Positions 1 to 7,700 of a DNA stretch of 64,000 bases are shown one piece after another. The DNA is from Antrihabitans spumae (lineage in GTDB: Bacteria; Actinomycetota; Actinomycetes; Mycobacteriales; Mycobacteriaceae). A program made the translations under genes and the position numbers. Within the stretch, counting starts at the first letter, position 1. Every line of letters begins with the position of its first letter. The notes below the pieces were generated by a model, which did no database searches, was not told where the DNA came from, and worked only from the letters and a program-made list of their open reading frames with translations. The stretch is taken from the NCBI RefSeq assembly GCF_043944905.1, contig NZ_JBIMSN010000012.1:1-64000 (forward strand). Direction: 5' to 3'.

Positions 1-527
1 GCACCATTCTTTGTTGGTGACACGGACTTCCGCTCAATCGCCGTGAAAGCACGAGGCTAGAGTCCAACCGCAGAGGTCGAATGGGAGCGGCACGGCGCTG
101 TCGAGGTCATTAAGCACCACGCCGAAAGGGGACGCGTTGGGTGTTGGCACATGACGATGATCACACAGCGCTGGTGACGGGAAGGCCGCCGACTCGCATG
201 GAACGAGCCAATTGCACCGTCCGCGAGAACCGGTTGACAATCTCTTGTGCTTATCGACACGGCTCGCCTCGCGGGCGCCAAGATCTAGGCTCGGCCGCTC
301 GACTGAGGGCAACCCGGGCGAAGCAGCACACATTGTGCGGGATGCTTTGTCTACCGGATGCTCACAGTCCGTTTCAGACTGGACGGCCCGGGGTTTGTGG
401 CGAACACATCCGAGGTGTGGTCTGCACGGGCTGCGACGGTATGTTGGTTGTTCATCGAAGTGACTGAGAATTGCGGCGACCAAGAGTTGTGCTCCGTATC
501 CACTCTCGCAATCGGTAGGTTGACCTT
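1..527. other. No gene recognised
   Basis: Open frames exist on both strands here, but none has a credible start, a ribosome binding site or a recognisable protein. I see no tRNA or attachment-site sequence. It is simply the upstream flank of the HD-domain gene. Confidence 0.5.
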
Positions 528-1076
528 GTGGCTGTCGCAGATATTTTCACCGCGCCCTCGCTTGCCAGGGCGACGCTCGTGGACCCGTTGCCTCAACGGT
601 GGTTGCATGTTCGAGGCGTGGGAGCCCGGGCCGAAACAATCGCGCATGCGTTCCGCAATGACGGCCACTATCTCATCGCCGCATGTTGGCTGCACGACAT
701 CGGGTACGCACCTGCATTGGTGCACAGTGGTTTTCATCCTCTAGATGGAGCGAGGTTCCTGCGCGCAGAGGGCTGGCCCGAACGAATCTGCGGCCTTGTT
801 GCGCACCACTCGTTCGCGGACGTTGAGGCGGAACTTCGCGAAATTGGTGGACTGGGTGAGTTCGAGAACGAAGAGTCGGCCGTCCGTGATGCAGTCTGGT
901 ATTGCGACATGACTACGGGGCCGAATGGCGAACTGGTGGACGTCCACCAGCGGTTGGACGAGATCGTCTGGCGGTATGGTCCGGCAGATGTGGTGTCACA
1001 GTTCGTAAGTCGTGCTCGTGGCGAACTCATTGCCGCGGTGGAGCGAACCGAGCGAAAGCTGCGCGCGGCTGGTTAA
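528..1076 (+). CDS. HD-domain protein (putative metal-dependent phosphohydrolase)
   Basis: A 182-residue protein of the HD superfamily. The metal-binding signature is visible in order: an early His (ETIAHAF), the HD pair in LHDIGYA near residue 57, a double His in VAHHS near residue 90, and a distal Asp in YCDMTTGPNG. HD proteins of this size act on nucleotides or other phosphate esters; the substrate cannot be told from sequence. Translation starts at a GTG. Its stop abuts the stop of the convergent Nudix gene, so the two genes end back to back. Its company (Nudix hydrolase, HTH/PLD-like regulator) suggests a nucleotide-metabolism or regulatory cassette. The fold is clear; the role is not. 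Confidence 0.8.
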   Translation: MAVADIFTAPSLARATLVDPLPQRWLHVRGVGARAETIAHAFRNDGHYLIAACWLHDIGYAPALVHSGFHPLDGARFLRAEGWPERICGLVAHHSFADVEAELREIGGLGEFENEESAVRDAVWYCDMTTGPNGELVDVHQRLDEIVWRYGPADVVSQFVSRARGELIAAVERTERKLRAAG

Positions 1077-1547
1077 TTAGCCGATGTACGGTTCGGGCGA
1101 CCGGGCGTATCCGTGATCGATTCGAAGTCGGACCGAAGGATGAATGTCAAGTCCGTCCAATTCATCCTGATTGACCCATCGAACGATCGATGACTCGTCT
1201 GATGGGCGCAGGTGTCCGCCAACCGGTCTGGCGCGTAGACAAATCGAGAACTGTTGGCGCACTTCGCCGTTGGAATAGGCCATTACATGATTCGGATTGG
1301 TGTAAAGACCGACAATCCCGGTGACTTCGATGTCGATGCCGGTTTCTTCGCGGGTCTCGCGGACAGCGGTCTCCGATATGTACTCGCCGACGTCCTGGCC
1401 GCCGCCGGGAATCGCCCACAGGCCGTTGTCGGTCCGTTGGATCAGCAACACCCGTTCGTGGTCGTCGAGCACGAATGCCGTCGCTGCAACGACGATGCTG
1501 TTTGCTTGAGGTGCGTCAGGGTCGTAGTAGTGCTCGATGCGTGCCAT
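1077..1547 (-). CDS. Nudix hydrolase
   Basis: A 156-residue protein with a perfect Nudix box (G-x5-E-x7-REUxEExGU), seen as GGQDVGEYIS followed by ETAVRETREETGI in its first half. The family hydrolyses nucleoside diphosphates linked to another group. I chose the start at MARIEHYYD because the longer frame would overlap the upstream gene, and the 14-nt gap to that gene then fits a two-gene operon. Nudix proteins recur in actinobacterial integrative elements, and Pif of pSAM2 is a known example involved in transfer immunity. Whether this one acts in the mobile element or in housekeeping is open. Confidence 0.88.
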   Translation of the reverse strand: MARIEHYYDPDAPQANSIVVAATAFVLDDHERVLLIQRTDNGLWAIPGGGQDVGEYISETAVRETREETGIDIEVTGIVGLYTNPNHVMAYSNGEVRQQFSICLRARPVGGHLRPSDESSIVRWVNQDELDGLDIHPSVRLRIDHGYARSPEPYIG

Positions 1548-1561
1548 CGAAGCGATTCTAG

Positions 1562-2326
1562 CTAGTTGTACATGGATACGTGCGGTCCCGCGAGAGGCTT
1601 CGAATCCTCCCAAACGGCGTCGAAGCTGTCTGCGTAGGTGTCGAAGAGGTCGCCGCCGGCAAGCTGGCGTAGATGCAGCACAGGGGAGTGGGCGGCCATC
1701 AGTCCGTAAACGTGTGTGTTGACTAGCATCTCGTGATCGAAGCGATAGATCGAGTTGTACAAGGTGGTCTCGTGCAGCCTGATGTCGATGGCAGGTTCGT
1801 CCGCGAGCGGCTGAAAGAACATGATCGCGTTTCGGATCTTCGCCGCGATCGCTTCAGGGCCGATGTTCTCCTCTCTGCTGCGACTCGTGACGTTAAGGCT
1901 GTCTGGGTCGCCGAACAGGAATCGGATGTTCGTTCCAGCTCGCGACTTGGTGCGAAGTGTCTTGACCAACTTGTGGTTCTCGGTCAGGAATAGTCCAGCG
2001 TATACAAGAATATCCAATTGGCTTGCGGCGCTGTCTATTAGACGCGACCAGACTTCTCGCGGCATTTCGTGCCGGTGCGGGTATACGGCGACAACCTCGG
2101 ACGTTGCGATCTCTGCTGCGCGTTCTGACCCGCGCGCGTCCGGCCACAGGAAAGACTCGGATTCACGCAACAACGCCGCAAGAGCATTTCTGTGCTTTGG
2201 ATATGGTGTCCGGTCTTTCGTAATCCATCTTTCGATGGTCTTCGCGTCGACGTTTATCGCTTGCGCGGCCGTGTCGCGCGTCAATCCTTGGCGAAGTAGA
2301 GCGTCTCGCAATCGGTCGTTCGTCAC
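1562..2326 (-). CDS. HTH regulator with PLD-like C-terminal domain
   Basis: A 254-residue protein. Residues 1-55 form a Cro/C1-type helix-turn-helix (RDTAAQAINVDAKTIERW). The rest, from about residue 90, has a phospholipase-D-like fold pattern (LDILVYAGLFLTE, then GTNIRFLFGDPDS) but no HKD catalytic motif, so I expect a sensing rather than a nuclease role. It resembles the actinobacterial XRE + DUF5919 arrangement, from memory. The start is GTG behind a GGGGG-rich ribosome binding site. The Nudix gene lies 14 nt downstream and is probably co-transcribed. GGGACG repeats sit just upstream and may be its operator. Confidence 0.75.
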   Translation of the reverse strand: MTNDRLRDALLRQGLTRDTAAQAINVDAKTIERWITKDRTPYPKHRNALAALLRESESFLWPDARGSERAAEIATSEVVAVYPHRHEMPREVWSRLIDSAASQLDILVYAGLFLTENHKLVKTLRTKSRAGTNIRFLFGDPDSLNVTSRSREENIGPEAIAAKIRNAIMFFQPLADEPAIDIRLHETTLYNSIYRFDHEMLVNTHVYGLMAAHSPVLHLRQLAGGDLFDTYADSFDAVWEDSKPLAGPHVSMYN

Positions 2327-2344
2327 TGTTCCCCCTCAGAAGTT

Positions 2345-2377
2345 GGGACGACTAGGGACGAGTTTACCACGGGGACG
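2345..2377. repeat. Three direct GGGACG repeats in a divergent promoter region
   Basis: GGGACG occurs at 2345-2350, 2355-2360 and 2372-2377; the first two are part of a longer GGGACGA repeat spaced 10 nt apart. They lie between the divergently transcribed HTH/PLD-like regulator and the excisionase-like gene. A binding site for that regulator is the simplest reading, but this is inference. Confidence 0.4.
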
Positions 2378-2504
2378 TCTTAAGAAGTCACGTTGCGCGG
2401 TGCTGCCGTCCTCTTTGTACACGCGAATCTGTTTGTGCCCGAACCGATCCAACAACGACCGGACAGGTCACTCGGCCGGGCGTCGTTGCAGAAGGGACCA
2501 TGCC

Positions 2505-2720
2505 ATGAAGAAGCACGATCGATCCGGCAGCGGAACACTAGTCTTGATCAGCATTCAGAAGGGGGCGGAACTCGTCGGAGTTCATCCCAGGACATTGCGC
2601 CGCTGGATTGCCGAGGGTCGACTGACAGGCTACCGACTGGGGTCGCGCGCGATCCGTGTCGACAAAGGCGAATGCTTCGCGCTCGCTCAACCATTCGCAA
2701 CGGCGGGTGGTGCGTGGTGA
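2505..2720 (+). CDS. Small excisionase/MerR-like HTH protein
   Basis: A 71-residue protein with one winged HTH of the HTH_17/excisionase type: ISIQKGAELVGVHPRTLRRW followed by the wing GRLTGYRLGSRAIRVDK. Such proteins act as recombination directionality factors or as regulators of replication and transfer in plasmids and integrative elements. The start is preceded by GAAGGGACC. Its TGA overlaps the GTG start of the next gene, so the two are translationally coupled. No integrase is visible nearby, so a regulator role is at least as likely as excision. Confidence 0.75.
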   Translation: MKKHDRSGSGTLVLISIQKGAELVGVHPRTLRRWIAEGRLTGYRLGSRAIRVDKGECFALAQPFATAGGAW

Positions 2721-3148
2721 ACGCCGACGAGATGCAATTTCGCGATCTCAGTAGGCTGTTCCACATATTCGAGGACATAGCGGCGTCCGCCCAATCGATA
2801 GGCCGCGATGGAGTCGAGCGTAACTCTGGATTCCCCAACGAGCGGTTGGCTCTCGCGGTCACTGCGATGGTCAGTATCTCCAATAGTCAGCGCGAAGTGT
2901 TGAACATGCTCAGCGTGCGCGCCAGACCCGGAGGAGGCGCGCCGCCGACCACGACTCGGGGTGCAGCTAGCCGCCGTGTCGCATTGCAGCGACTCGGCGA
3001 TCCGCGTCGTTTGCTCGCCGATGTCGGTCGCGGGCCTCGATATGCCGATCCGGCCGGTTTCACCCTTCGGGCGGCGGGACAGCGACGAGCGGACCCAACT
3101 CGTCGCGATCGCGACACCATTAGTCGTGGTGCCGCACATGACCAGTAG
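2717..3148 (+). CDS. Hypothetical protein
   Basis: A 143-residue product starting at the GTG that overlaps the preceding stop (GTGA). The N-terminal half (FRDLSRLFHIFEDIAASAQ, then LALAVTAMVSISNSQREV) looks like ordinary alpha-helical protein. The C-terminal half is Arg-rich and low in complexity and overlaps the next gene by 11 nt. I recognise no family. The tight packing between an excisionase-like gene and a DUF2637 gene argues for a real accessory gene of the element. Confidence 0.5.
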   Translation: MNADEMQFRDLSRLFHIFEDIAASAQSIGRDGVERNSGFPNERLALAVTAMVSISNSQREVLNMLSVRARPGGGAPPTTTRGAASRRVALQRLGDPRRLLADVGRGPRYADPAGFTLRAAGQRRADPTRRDRDTISRGAAHDQ

Positions 3149-3908
3149 CCGCGCTCGCCCTCTTCGTATTGCAACCATCTCTGCTGTCGGCTTGACCGTC
3201 GCGATCGCCACGGGCGCCTTCATATTGTCATTCGCGGCACTGTCGGACTTGGCTGTGCAAGCCGGCCAACCGCGTCACCTAGCGTGGATTTGGCCAGTCA
3301 TCGTTGACGGAGCGATCCTGCAGTCGACCATCAGCGTCGTGACTCTGGCCCGCCTCGAAAGCGGTAAACCTGCGCTGCGCTTCTTCTGGACGGTCCTTGC
3401 GAGCACGGCCAGTGTCTCAGTGGCCGGTAACGCTTTTCACGCCGGCATATCATCTGGCCGCACACTGGCACCGTTGGTCAGCGCGGCGGTGGCAACCGTC
3501 GCGCCAGTGAGCCTTCTCGCTGCTACACACGGTATTGCGCTTCTGGTCCGGGTTACCCAACACGTTGAGCCCATGCCGACCAACAAAGACCAACCGATTT
3601 CGAGTCGGCGAGCGACAACGCAGCGGGCGCCAAAATCCAGTGATAGTACAAACGACAATCGCTCGCCTAATCGAGCCCAACCGAATCCGAGCCAGTCACT
3701 CGCGAGTGAATCGGATCAACTGCCCTCGAATGACGACCCCGCAAGAGTCGCTGCAGCCTTGAAAGCGGAGGGCTGGTCGCATCGGCGAATCGGCGTCCGG
3801 CTTGGTGTGCATCACAAGACAGTCGGTCGGATGCTGCAAAAAGAACCGCAGCCCGCTGAAGCCGCGACGCGGACAGACGTTCCAAACATTTCGACCGCAA
3901 ATGTGTAG
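3138..3908 (+). CDS. DUF2637-type membrane protein with C-terminal HTH
   Basis: A 256-residue protein. Four hydrophobic stretches in the first 130 residues (from ISAVGLTVAIATGAFILSF through SVSVAGNAFHAGI to VAPVSLLAATHGIALL) match the DUF2637 pattern known from actinobacterial plasmids and integrative elements, where it is thought to take part in spread or transfer. A Ser/Asn/Pro-rich linker follows. Residues 215-245 form an HTH (EGWSHRRIGVRLGVHHKTVG) of the kind that recognises DNA. A membrane protein ending in a DNA-binding domain could tether plasmid DNA to the membrane; this is inference. The start overlaps the upstream gene by 11 nt. Confidence 0.72.
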   Translation: MTSSRARPLRIATISAVGLTVAIATGAFILSFAALSDLAVQAGQPRHLAWIWPVIVDGAILQSTISVVTLARLESGKPALRFFWTVLASTASVSVAGNAFHAGISSGRTLAPLVSAAVATVAPVSLLAATHGIALLVRVTQHVEPMPTNKDQPISSRRATTQRAPKSSDSTNDNRSPNRAQPNPSQSLASESDQLPSNDDPARVAAALKAEGWSHRRIGVRLGVHHKTVGRMLQKEPQPAEAATRTDVPNISTANV

Positions 3909-3943
3909 CGAAACGACAGTATTCATCCAGAAGGGGACAAAGC

Positions 3944-4153
3944 ATGAGCCATCCGCCGATCGAACGAGACATGCTGACCGCCAACGAAGTCCGTGAAATC
4001 ACCGGCGTGCCGGTCTCGACGCTGCACGACTGGGCATCGAAGAGAGAGCGTGGACTCGATGCACCCGGGCCGCACCATATGCGCTTGAGCGTCCGCCATC
4101 GCAGGTGGGCAAGGCAGGACGTGTACACGTGGCTTGAATCTGCACGAGTGTGA
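3944..4153 (+). CDS. AlpA-like small HTH protein
   Basis: A 69-residue protein with a predicted helix-turn-helix: MLTANEVREITGVPVSTLHD followed by a basic wing (RLSVRHRRWARQDVYTWL). It resembles the AlpA/excisionase family. The ribosome binding site AGAAGGGG lies before the start. The next gene begins 7 nt after its stop, which suggests an operon with the putative replication protein. It is the second excisionase-like protein within 1.5 kb. Confidence 0.72.
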   Translation: MSHPPIERDMLTANEVREITGVPVSTLHDWASKRERGLDAPGPHHMRLSVRHRRWARQDVYTWLESARV

Positions 4154-4160
4154 TTGATCG

Positions 4161-4955
4161 ATGAGCTGGAAAGCGGTTGATTGGGCCACCGATGCCGACG
4201 TTGGGTCACCCACCCTCAAGTTGATTCTGATCTTGCTCGCGAACAAGGCGGACGAGCGATTCTCCTGCTTTCCGTCGATTCGAACGCTGATGTCTGAATC
4301 GGGTGCCGGCAGAAGCACGGTCCTTCGCGCGCTCAAGACGTTGGAGGCCGACGGGCTGGTCACCAGGCGTGCCCAATTCCACGACTCGGGAGCGCAGCGG
4401 TCTAGTCGATACTTCCTCAACCACCCTGATGCGCCGCATCTTTCACCCCGTCCCGAATCGACACCCCCCGGTCCCACTCCGAAACGCCGCCCAGTTCGCC
4501 GTGAAACGGAGGGGGTGTCATATCGAGACCCCACGGGAGAACCAGTGGTGGACCCCAATAACCCCTCAAGTGAACCTCCATCCGAATCCAGTGATGCTGG
4601 TGTCGAACTGCTTCGAACCCTCCCGCCCCCGTGGACAGTGGGCCGGAAGGATGTAGCTACGCTGGCGCCGAGGATCAACGCTGCGCTTCGCGCTGGCTGG
4701 GACGCGAAGCGTCTCTCGGACTATCTATCGAAGAATGCGACAGGCGTGCGTTTTCCTGCGCGGGTTCTCATGGCACGACTCGCGGATCTGCCTGCGCCGC
4801 AGGTCTATTCGACAAAGCGAACGACAACCAGAATGCCGTGGTGCGGCAGATGCGAAGATTCGCTGTCGAGAACGGTCACCCTTGTCCAGTTGGATGGCTC
4901 AGATCGTGCGGCCTTTTGCCCGCGGTGCAGTCCTCAAATGCAAAGCTCACCATGA
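4161..4955 (+). CDS. Winged-helix protein with C-terminal zinc ribbon; possible replication initiator
   Basis: A 264-residue protein. Residues 20-90 form an HTH_36-like winged helix (LKLILILLANKADERFSCFP, then TVLRALKTLEADGLVTR). A Pro/Ser-rich linker covers about residues 90-150. A helical region follows, and the end carries two CxxC pairs (WCGRC and FCPRC) that would bind zinc. This layout is common among actinobacterial plasmid replication or element-maintenance proteins, but I cannot identify it with a defined Rep family and I see no iterons next to it. The position behind an AlpA-like gene and before cargo fits a replication/maintenance module. Confidence 0.6.
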   Translation: MSWKAVDWATDADVGSPTLKLILILLANKADERFSCFPSIRTLMSESGAGRSTVLRALKTLEADGLVTRRAQFHDSGAQRSSRYFLNHPDAPHLSPRPESTPPGPTPKRRPVRRETEGVSYRDPTGEPVVDPNNPSSEPPSESSDAGVELLRTLPPPWTVGRKDVATLAPRINAALRAGWDAKRLSDYLSKNATGVRFPARVLMARLADLPAPQVYSTKRTTTRMPWCGRCEDSLSRTVTLVQLDGSDRAAFCPRCSPQMQSSP

Positions 4956-5038
4956 ACATCGTTTCAACGTCCTCGACAAGAGGAGCAGCGATGTCCAGCA
5001 TCGCGGAAGATCAACGATTCAAGGCCAAAGTTTGGTAA
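4952..5038 (+). CDS. Possible 28-codon ORF coupled to the upstream gene
   Basis: The ATG overlaps the stop of the zinc-ribbon protein gene (ATGA) and the frame runs for 28 codons (MNIVSTSSTRGAAMSSIAED...). No ribosome binding site is needed if it is coupled. I recognise no function; it may be a chance frame. Confidence 0.25.
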   Translation: MNIVSTSSTRGAAMSSIAEDQRFKAKVW

Positions 5039-5097
5039 CCGAGGTAAGTTGGTCGCCTGGGGAAATTGCCAACAGCAGCGGCGGCGTACTCGCCTGG

Positions 5098-5116
5098 ACT
5101 CGGCGTTTCACCGAGT
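5098..5116. terminator. Short hairpin between the replication-like gene and the ATPase gene
   Basis: ACTCGG and CCGAGT form a perfect 6-bp stem around a 7-nt loop, without a following T run. It could act as a weak terminator or 5' leader hairpin for the ATPase gene, which starts 42 nt later. Confidence 0.3.
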
Positions 5117-5157
5117 AGCGGACCTCGGCTTCGGCCGACTTGGCAAATGGAGAGTTG

Positions 5158-6633
5158 ATGAGAACAAAGTACTCGGACTTGTATTTCGGACTCAGTGACG
5201 CGGTCAACGAAGCAAAGCAAGATCCCGACCATTTTTTTCGTAGCTACGTCAACATAAACAACGTCGTCGATGAGGTTACGTCAGGGCGCAGAACATTTGT
5301 CTTCGGGCCAAAAGGAACCGGAAAGTCCGCGCTTGGGTTGTGGATCGCTTCAGATGTCGACAGTGTTTGCTCGCAAGTGCGCGACGCGGCATCGCTTCCT
5401 CTTGCCGACATTCCGAACTTGCAGACCGGTCAACCTGCTGGAGTCGAGCGTACCGTTACTGCATGGAAGTTCATTCTACTGTGCAATTATCTCACCCTGC
5501 TGCGCAGAGATAATGCATGTAGCATGACCAACGCTCGAGAAGTGGATCGCGTTACGCGTCTTCTTCGCGAGTATGGATTTATGGGCGACGCATCGGGCAA
5601 GGCGCTTCTGAAGGTCGCGACCACAACGGTTGCGATCCCAATTCCACGAGCTGGAAGTGTTTATAAGAAGGAATCCAAATCTGCACTGAATATCTTCTCA
5701 TTGATTCCGTATCTTGAGGAGTGGGTTTCGTCGGCGAGGTCTCCGAACCGACACGTACTGTTCATCGACGGGCTGGACTCTATCTACCTAAACGATCCAC
5801 GATACGATGAGAGTTTAGCGGCACTCGTGCAGGCCGCGTATCGCATGAATCAAAATCTCGGTGCGGCTGGCGCGACAGGATCCGTCGTACTTCTACTGCG
5901 CAATGACGTCTTTTCGAGGGTTTCGTTGCGTCTGCCTGACTCGCAGAAAATGCGCGACGACCTCGGAGTCGACCTAGACTGGAGGATTCTCACCGGTTCA
6001 GCCGGACGAAATGCGCCATTGTTCAAGCTCGTTAATGATAAGGCGTCCGCTGCGGCGGAAGAGTCAGTAACAGTTCTGGACTATTTCCCGGCTAAGATAA
6101 AGGTAGGTAACGGAAATCGCGAAATACCGACTGTTCAATATTTGCTCAACCTTACCCGCCATACTCCGCGCGACTTGTTAAGACTCTTTGAGGAAATTCG
6201 AAAGGTCGAAGCCTCTAACGTCTTGGGGCAAGGTAGCTCGCAACTCTCGGCTGCCGTAATCCGAGAAGGAGTCGTGCAATATTCCACCAAGTACTTCGTC
6301 AACGCGATTAAGAATGAGTTTGCTGGATATGAGGGCGGCCCAGAAATCGCACAGGACGCCGTCACAGCATTGCAGTATCTAGGATCTCAGAAGTTCGACA
6401 GGATTGGCTTCAGGCAGCGGTTAAGGGAGGTAAGGGGAACCCAGGTGTCGGAGCAAGAAGGCGATCGATTACTCAAGTTGCTGTTCTTCGCAGGCGCAAT
6501 TGGGAACCTCGTCGGAAACGACAGTTATATGCGCTTCTATCACCGACGGGACGATTCCGAGATATACCTTCGTGGGGGGCTGATTCTTCACGGGACCCTA
6601 TGCCACGCCTGGAATGTGCCATTCGCTACTTAG
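5158..6633 (+). CDS. P-loop ATPase resembling the Sll1717 family
   Basis: A 491-residue protein with Walker A GPKGTGKSAL near residue 50 and Walker B HVLFIDGLDSI near residue 205. The layout resembles the P-loop ATPases annotated as Sll1717-like, which are often found singly in genomic islands. I chose the internal ATG (MRTKYSDLYFG) because GGAGAG stands 7 nt upstream. Base composition is clearly more AT-rich than in its neighbours, and it sits alone between mobile-element genes, so recent transfer is likely. No nuclease, protease or membrane domain is visible in the protein. A defence role is a guess from genomic context, not from a known mechanism. Confidence 0.7.
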   Translation: MRTKYSDLYFGLSDAVNEAKQDPDHFFRSYVNINNVVDEVTSGRRTFVFGPKGTGKSALGLWIASDVDSVCSQVRDAASLPLADIPNLQTGQPAGVERTVTAWKFILLCNYLTLLRRDNACSMTNAREVDRVTRLLREYGFMGDASGKALLKVATTTVAIPIPRAGSVYKKESKSALNIFSLIPYLEEWVSSARSPNRHVLFIDGLDSIYLNDPRYDESLAALVQAAYRMNQNLGAAGATGSVVLLLRNDVFSRVSLRLPDSQKMRDDLGVDLDWRILTGSAGRNAPLFKLVNDKASAAAEESVTVLDYFPAKIKVGNGNREIPTVQYLLNLTRHTPRDLLRLFEEIRKVEASNVLGQGSSQLSAAVIREGVVQYSTKYFVNAIKNEFAGYEGGPEIAQDAVTALQYLGSQKFDRIGFRQRLREVRGTQVSEQEGDRLLKLLFFAGAIGNLVGNDSYMRFYHRRDDSEIYLRGGLILHGTLCHAWNVPFAT

Positions 6634-7001
6634 CAAATCGGATCCTACGATCGTCGCCCACGCGGATAGCCTATGATGTATCGCCACCGGAACGGCGTGG
6701 CGACGCGCAATCACTGTAGCCATCGCGTGCACAGGCAGCGGACTCGTGGCACGCGTAGATGGAAGCAAAGTCGCGTACGCGTACTTGCGTGCCCTAGAGT
6801 GCCTTTCACGCAATTAAGCATGTACTCACTACAAGCAAATCGGCACGTTGAGCATTGCCCCCCTCCCTCGCTACTAAGGCGGCAGCGGTCCCGCGGTGAA
6901 TTGTCATTCCGAGCCTCGAGCCCCGAGCCCTCATGACGGCCGTGATCTGATGCAGCCGACATTTTTTGGCGACCACGCCTGTACCACCGTTGTCAGAGGC
7001 G
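6634..7001. other. Intergenic region without a recognised gene
   Basis: This stretch lies between the ATPase gene and the convergent acetyltransferase gene. Short frames exist but none has a start signal or recognisable product. I see no strong hairpin or repeat. Confidence 0.5.
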
Positions 7002-7628
7002 TTACCTTCGTAAGGGCCCGCCCGTTGGAGCGTCGCGCCACAAAGGCAACAGCTGCGGACCCGTTGAGCTCAAGCTGATCGGATCTCCGTAGTCCCCGAA
7101 GCCGAGTGAGCGATAGAAAGGCGTCATGACCGCTCGCGTCGCCGCACCGTATGTGGGTTCGCCGGCCGAATCGGCGCGCTCGAGACCGTATGCGAGGAGC
7201 GTCCTCGCAACGCCCGTCGTCTGCAGCTCGGGTTTCGTTGCCAGCAAGCACATGTACCAATGGGGCGTTCTAGGGTGGACGGCGTCCAAGGTCCGTCGCA
7301 GCCGAGCCGCCGCTGGCAGCCTGGTTCCGAGCGCGCGTATCAGCGCTGGAAGCGATCGGAGTAGTCCCGTCGTTGATTGAGTCCAGTGCCCTGGCGGATC
7401 CCATACCGCGACGCCGACGATCGTTGTCCCAACCTCGGCCACGTCGACACCGCCCGCCGGGACGTGATGGTGACGGAGGTTGGCGGCCAAGTAGATCGGC
7501 ATCCGTGCTGCCCGCTGCTTGTCGTTCGGCCATAGATGGCACATCACGGGATCTCGGTAGAACGCGACCGAGAGCACTTCAGCCAACGCCGGGATGTCGT
7601 CAGCCTTTGCGGATCGAATTGTCGCCAT
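7002..7628 (-). CDS. GNAT-family N-acetyltransferase
   Basis: A 208-residue protein. It begins with the standard GNAT opening (MATIRSAKADDIPALAEVL) and later shows the beta-4/alpha-3 region that binds acetyl-CoA (YMCLLATKPELQTTGVARTL) and the YRSLGF motif near the end. I chose MATIRSA as the start; the frame stays open further upstream but without a plausible protein. The substrate is unknown. The gene is divergent from the PAS/GAF-like gene, with a 72-nt shared promoter region. Confidence 0.85.
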   Translation of the reverse strand: MATIRSAKADDIPALAEVLSVAFYRDPVMCHLWPNDKQRAARMPIYLAANLRHHHVPAGGVDVAEVGTTIVGVAVWDPPGHWTQSTTGLLRSLPALIRALGTRLPAAARLRRTLDAVHPRTPHWYMCLLATKPELQTTGVARTLLAYGLERADSAGEPTYGAATRAVMTPFYRSLGFGDYGDPISLSSTGPQLLPLWRDAPTGGPLRR

Positions 7629-7700
7629 GTTTATCATCATGCACGAATGGGGAAAATCGGGTTGTATCGACCTAAGAATTCGAACCGGGGGAGCACCGCT

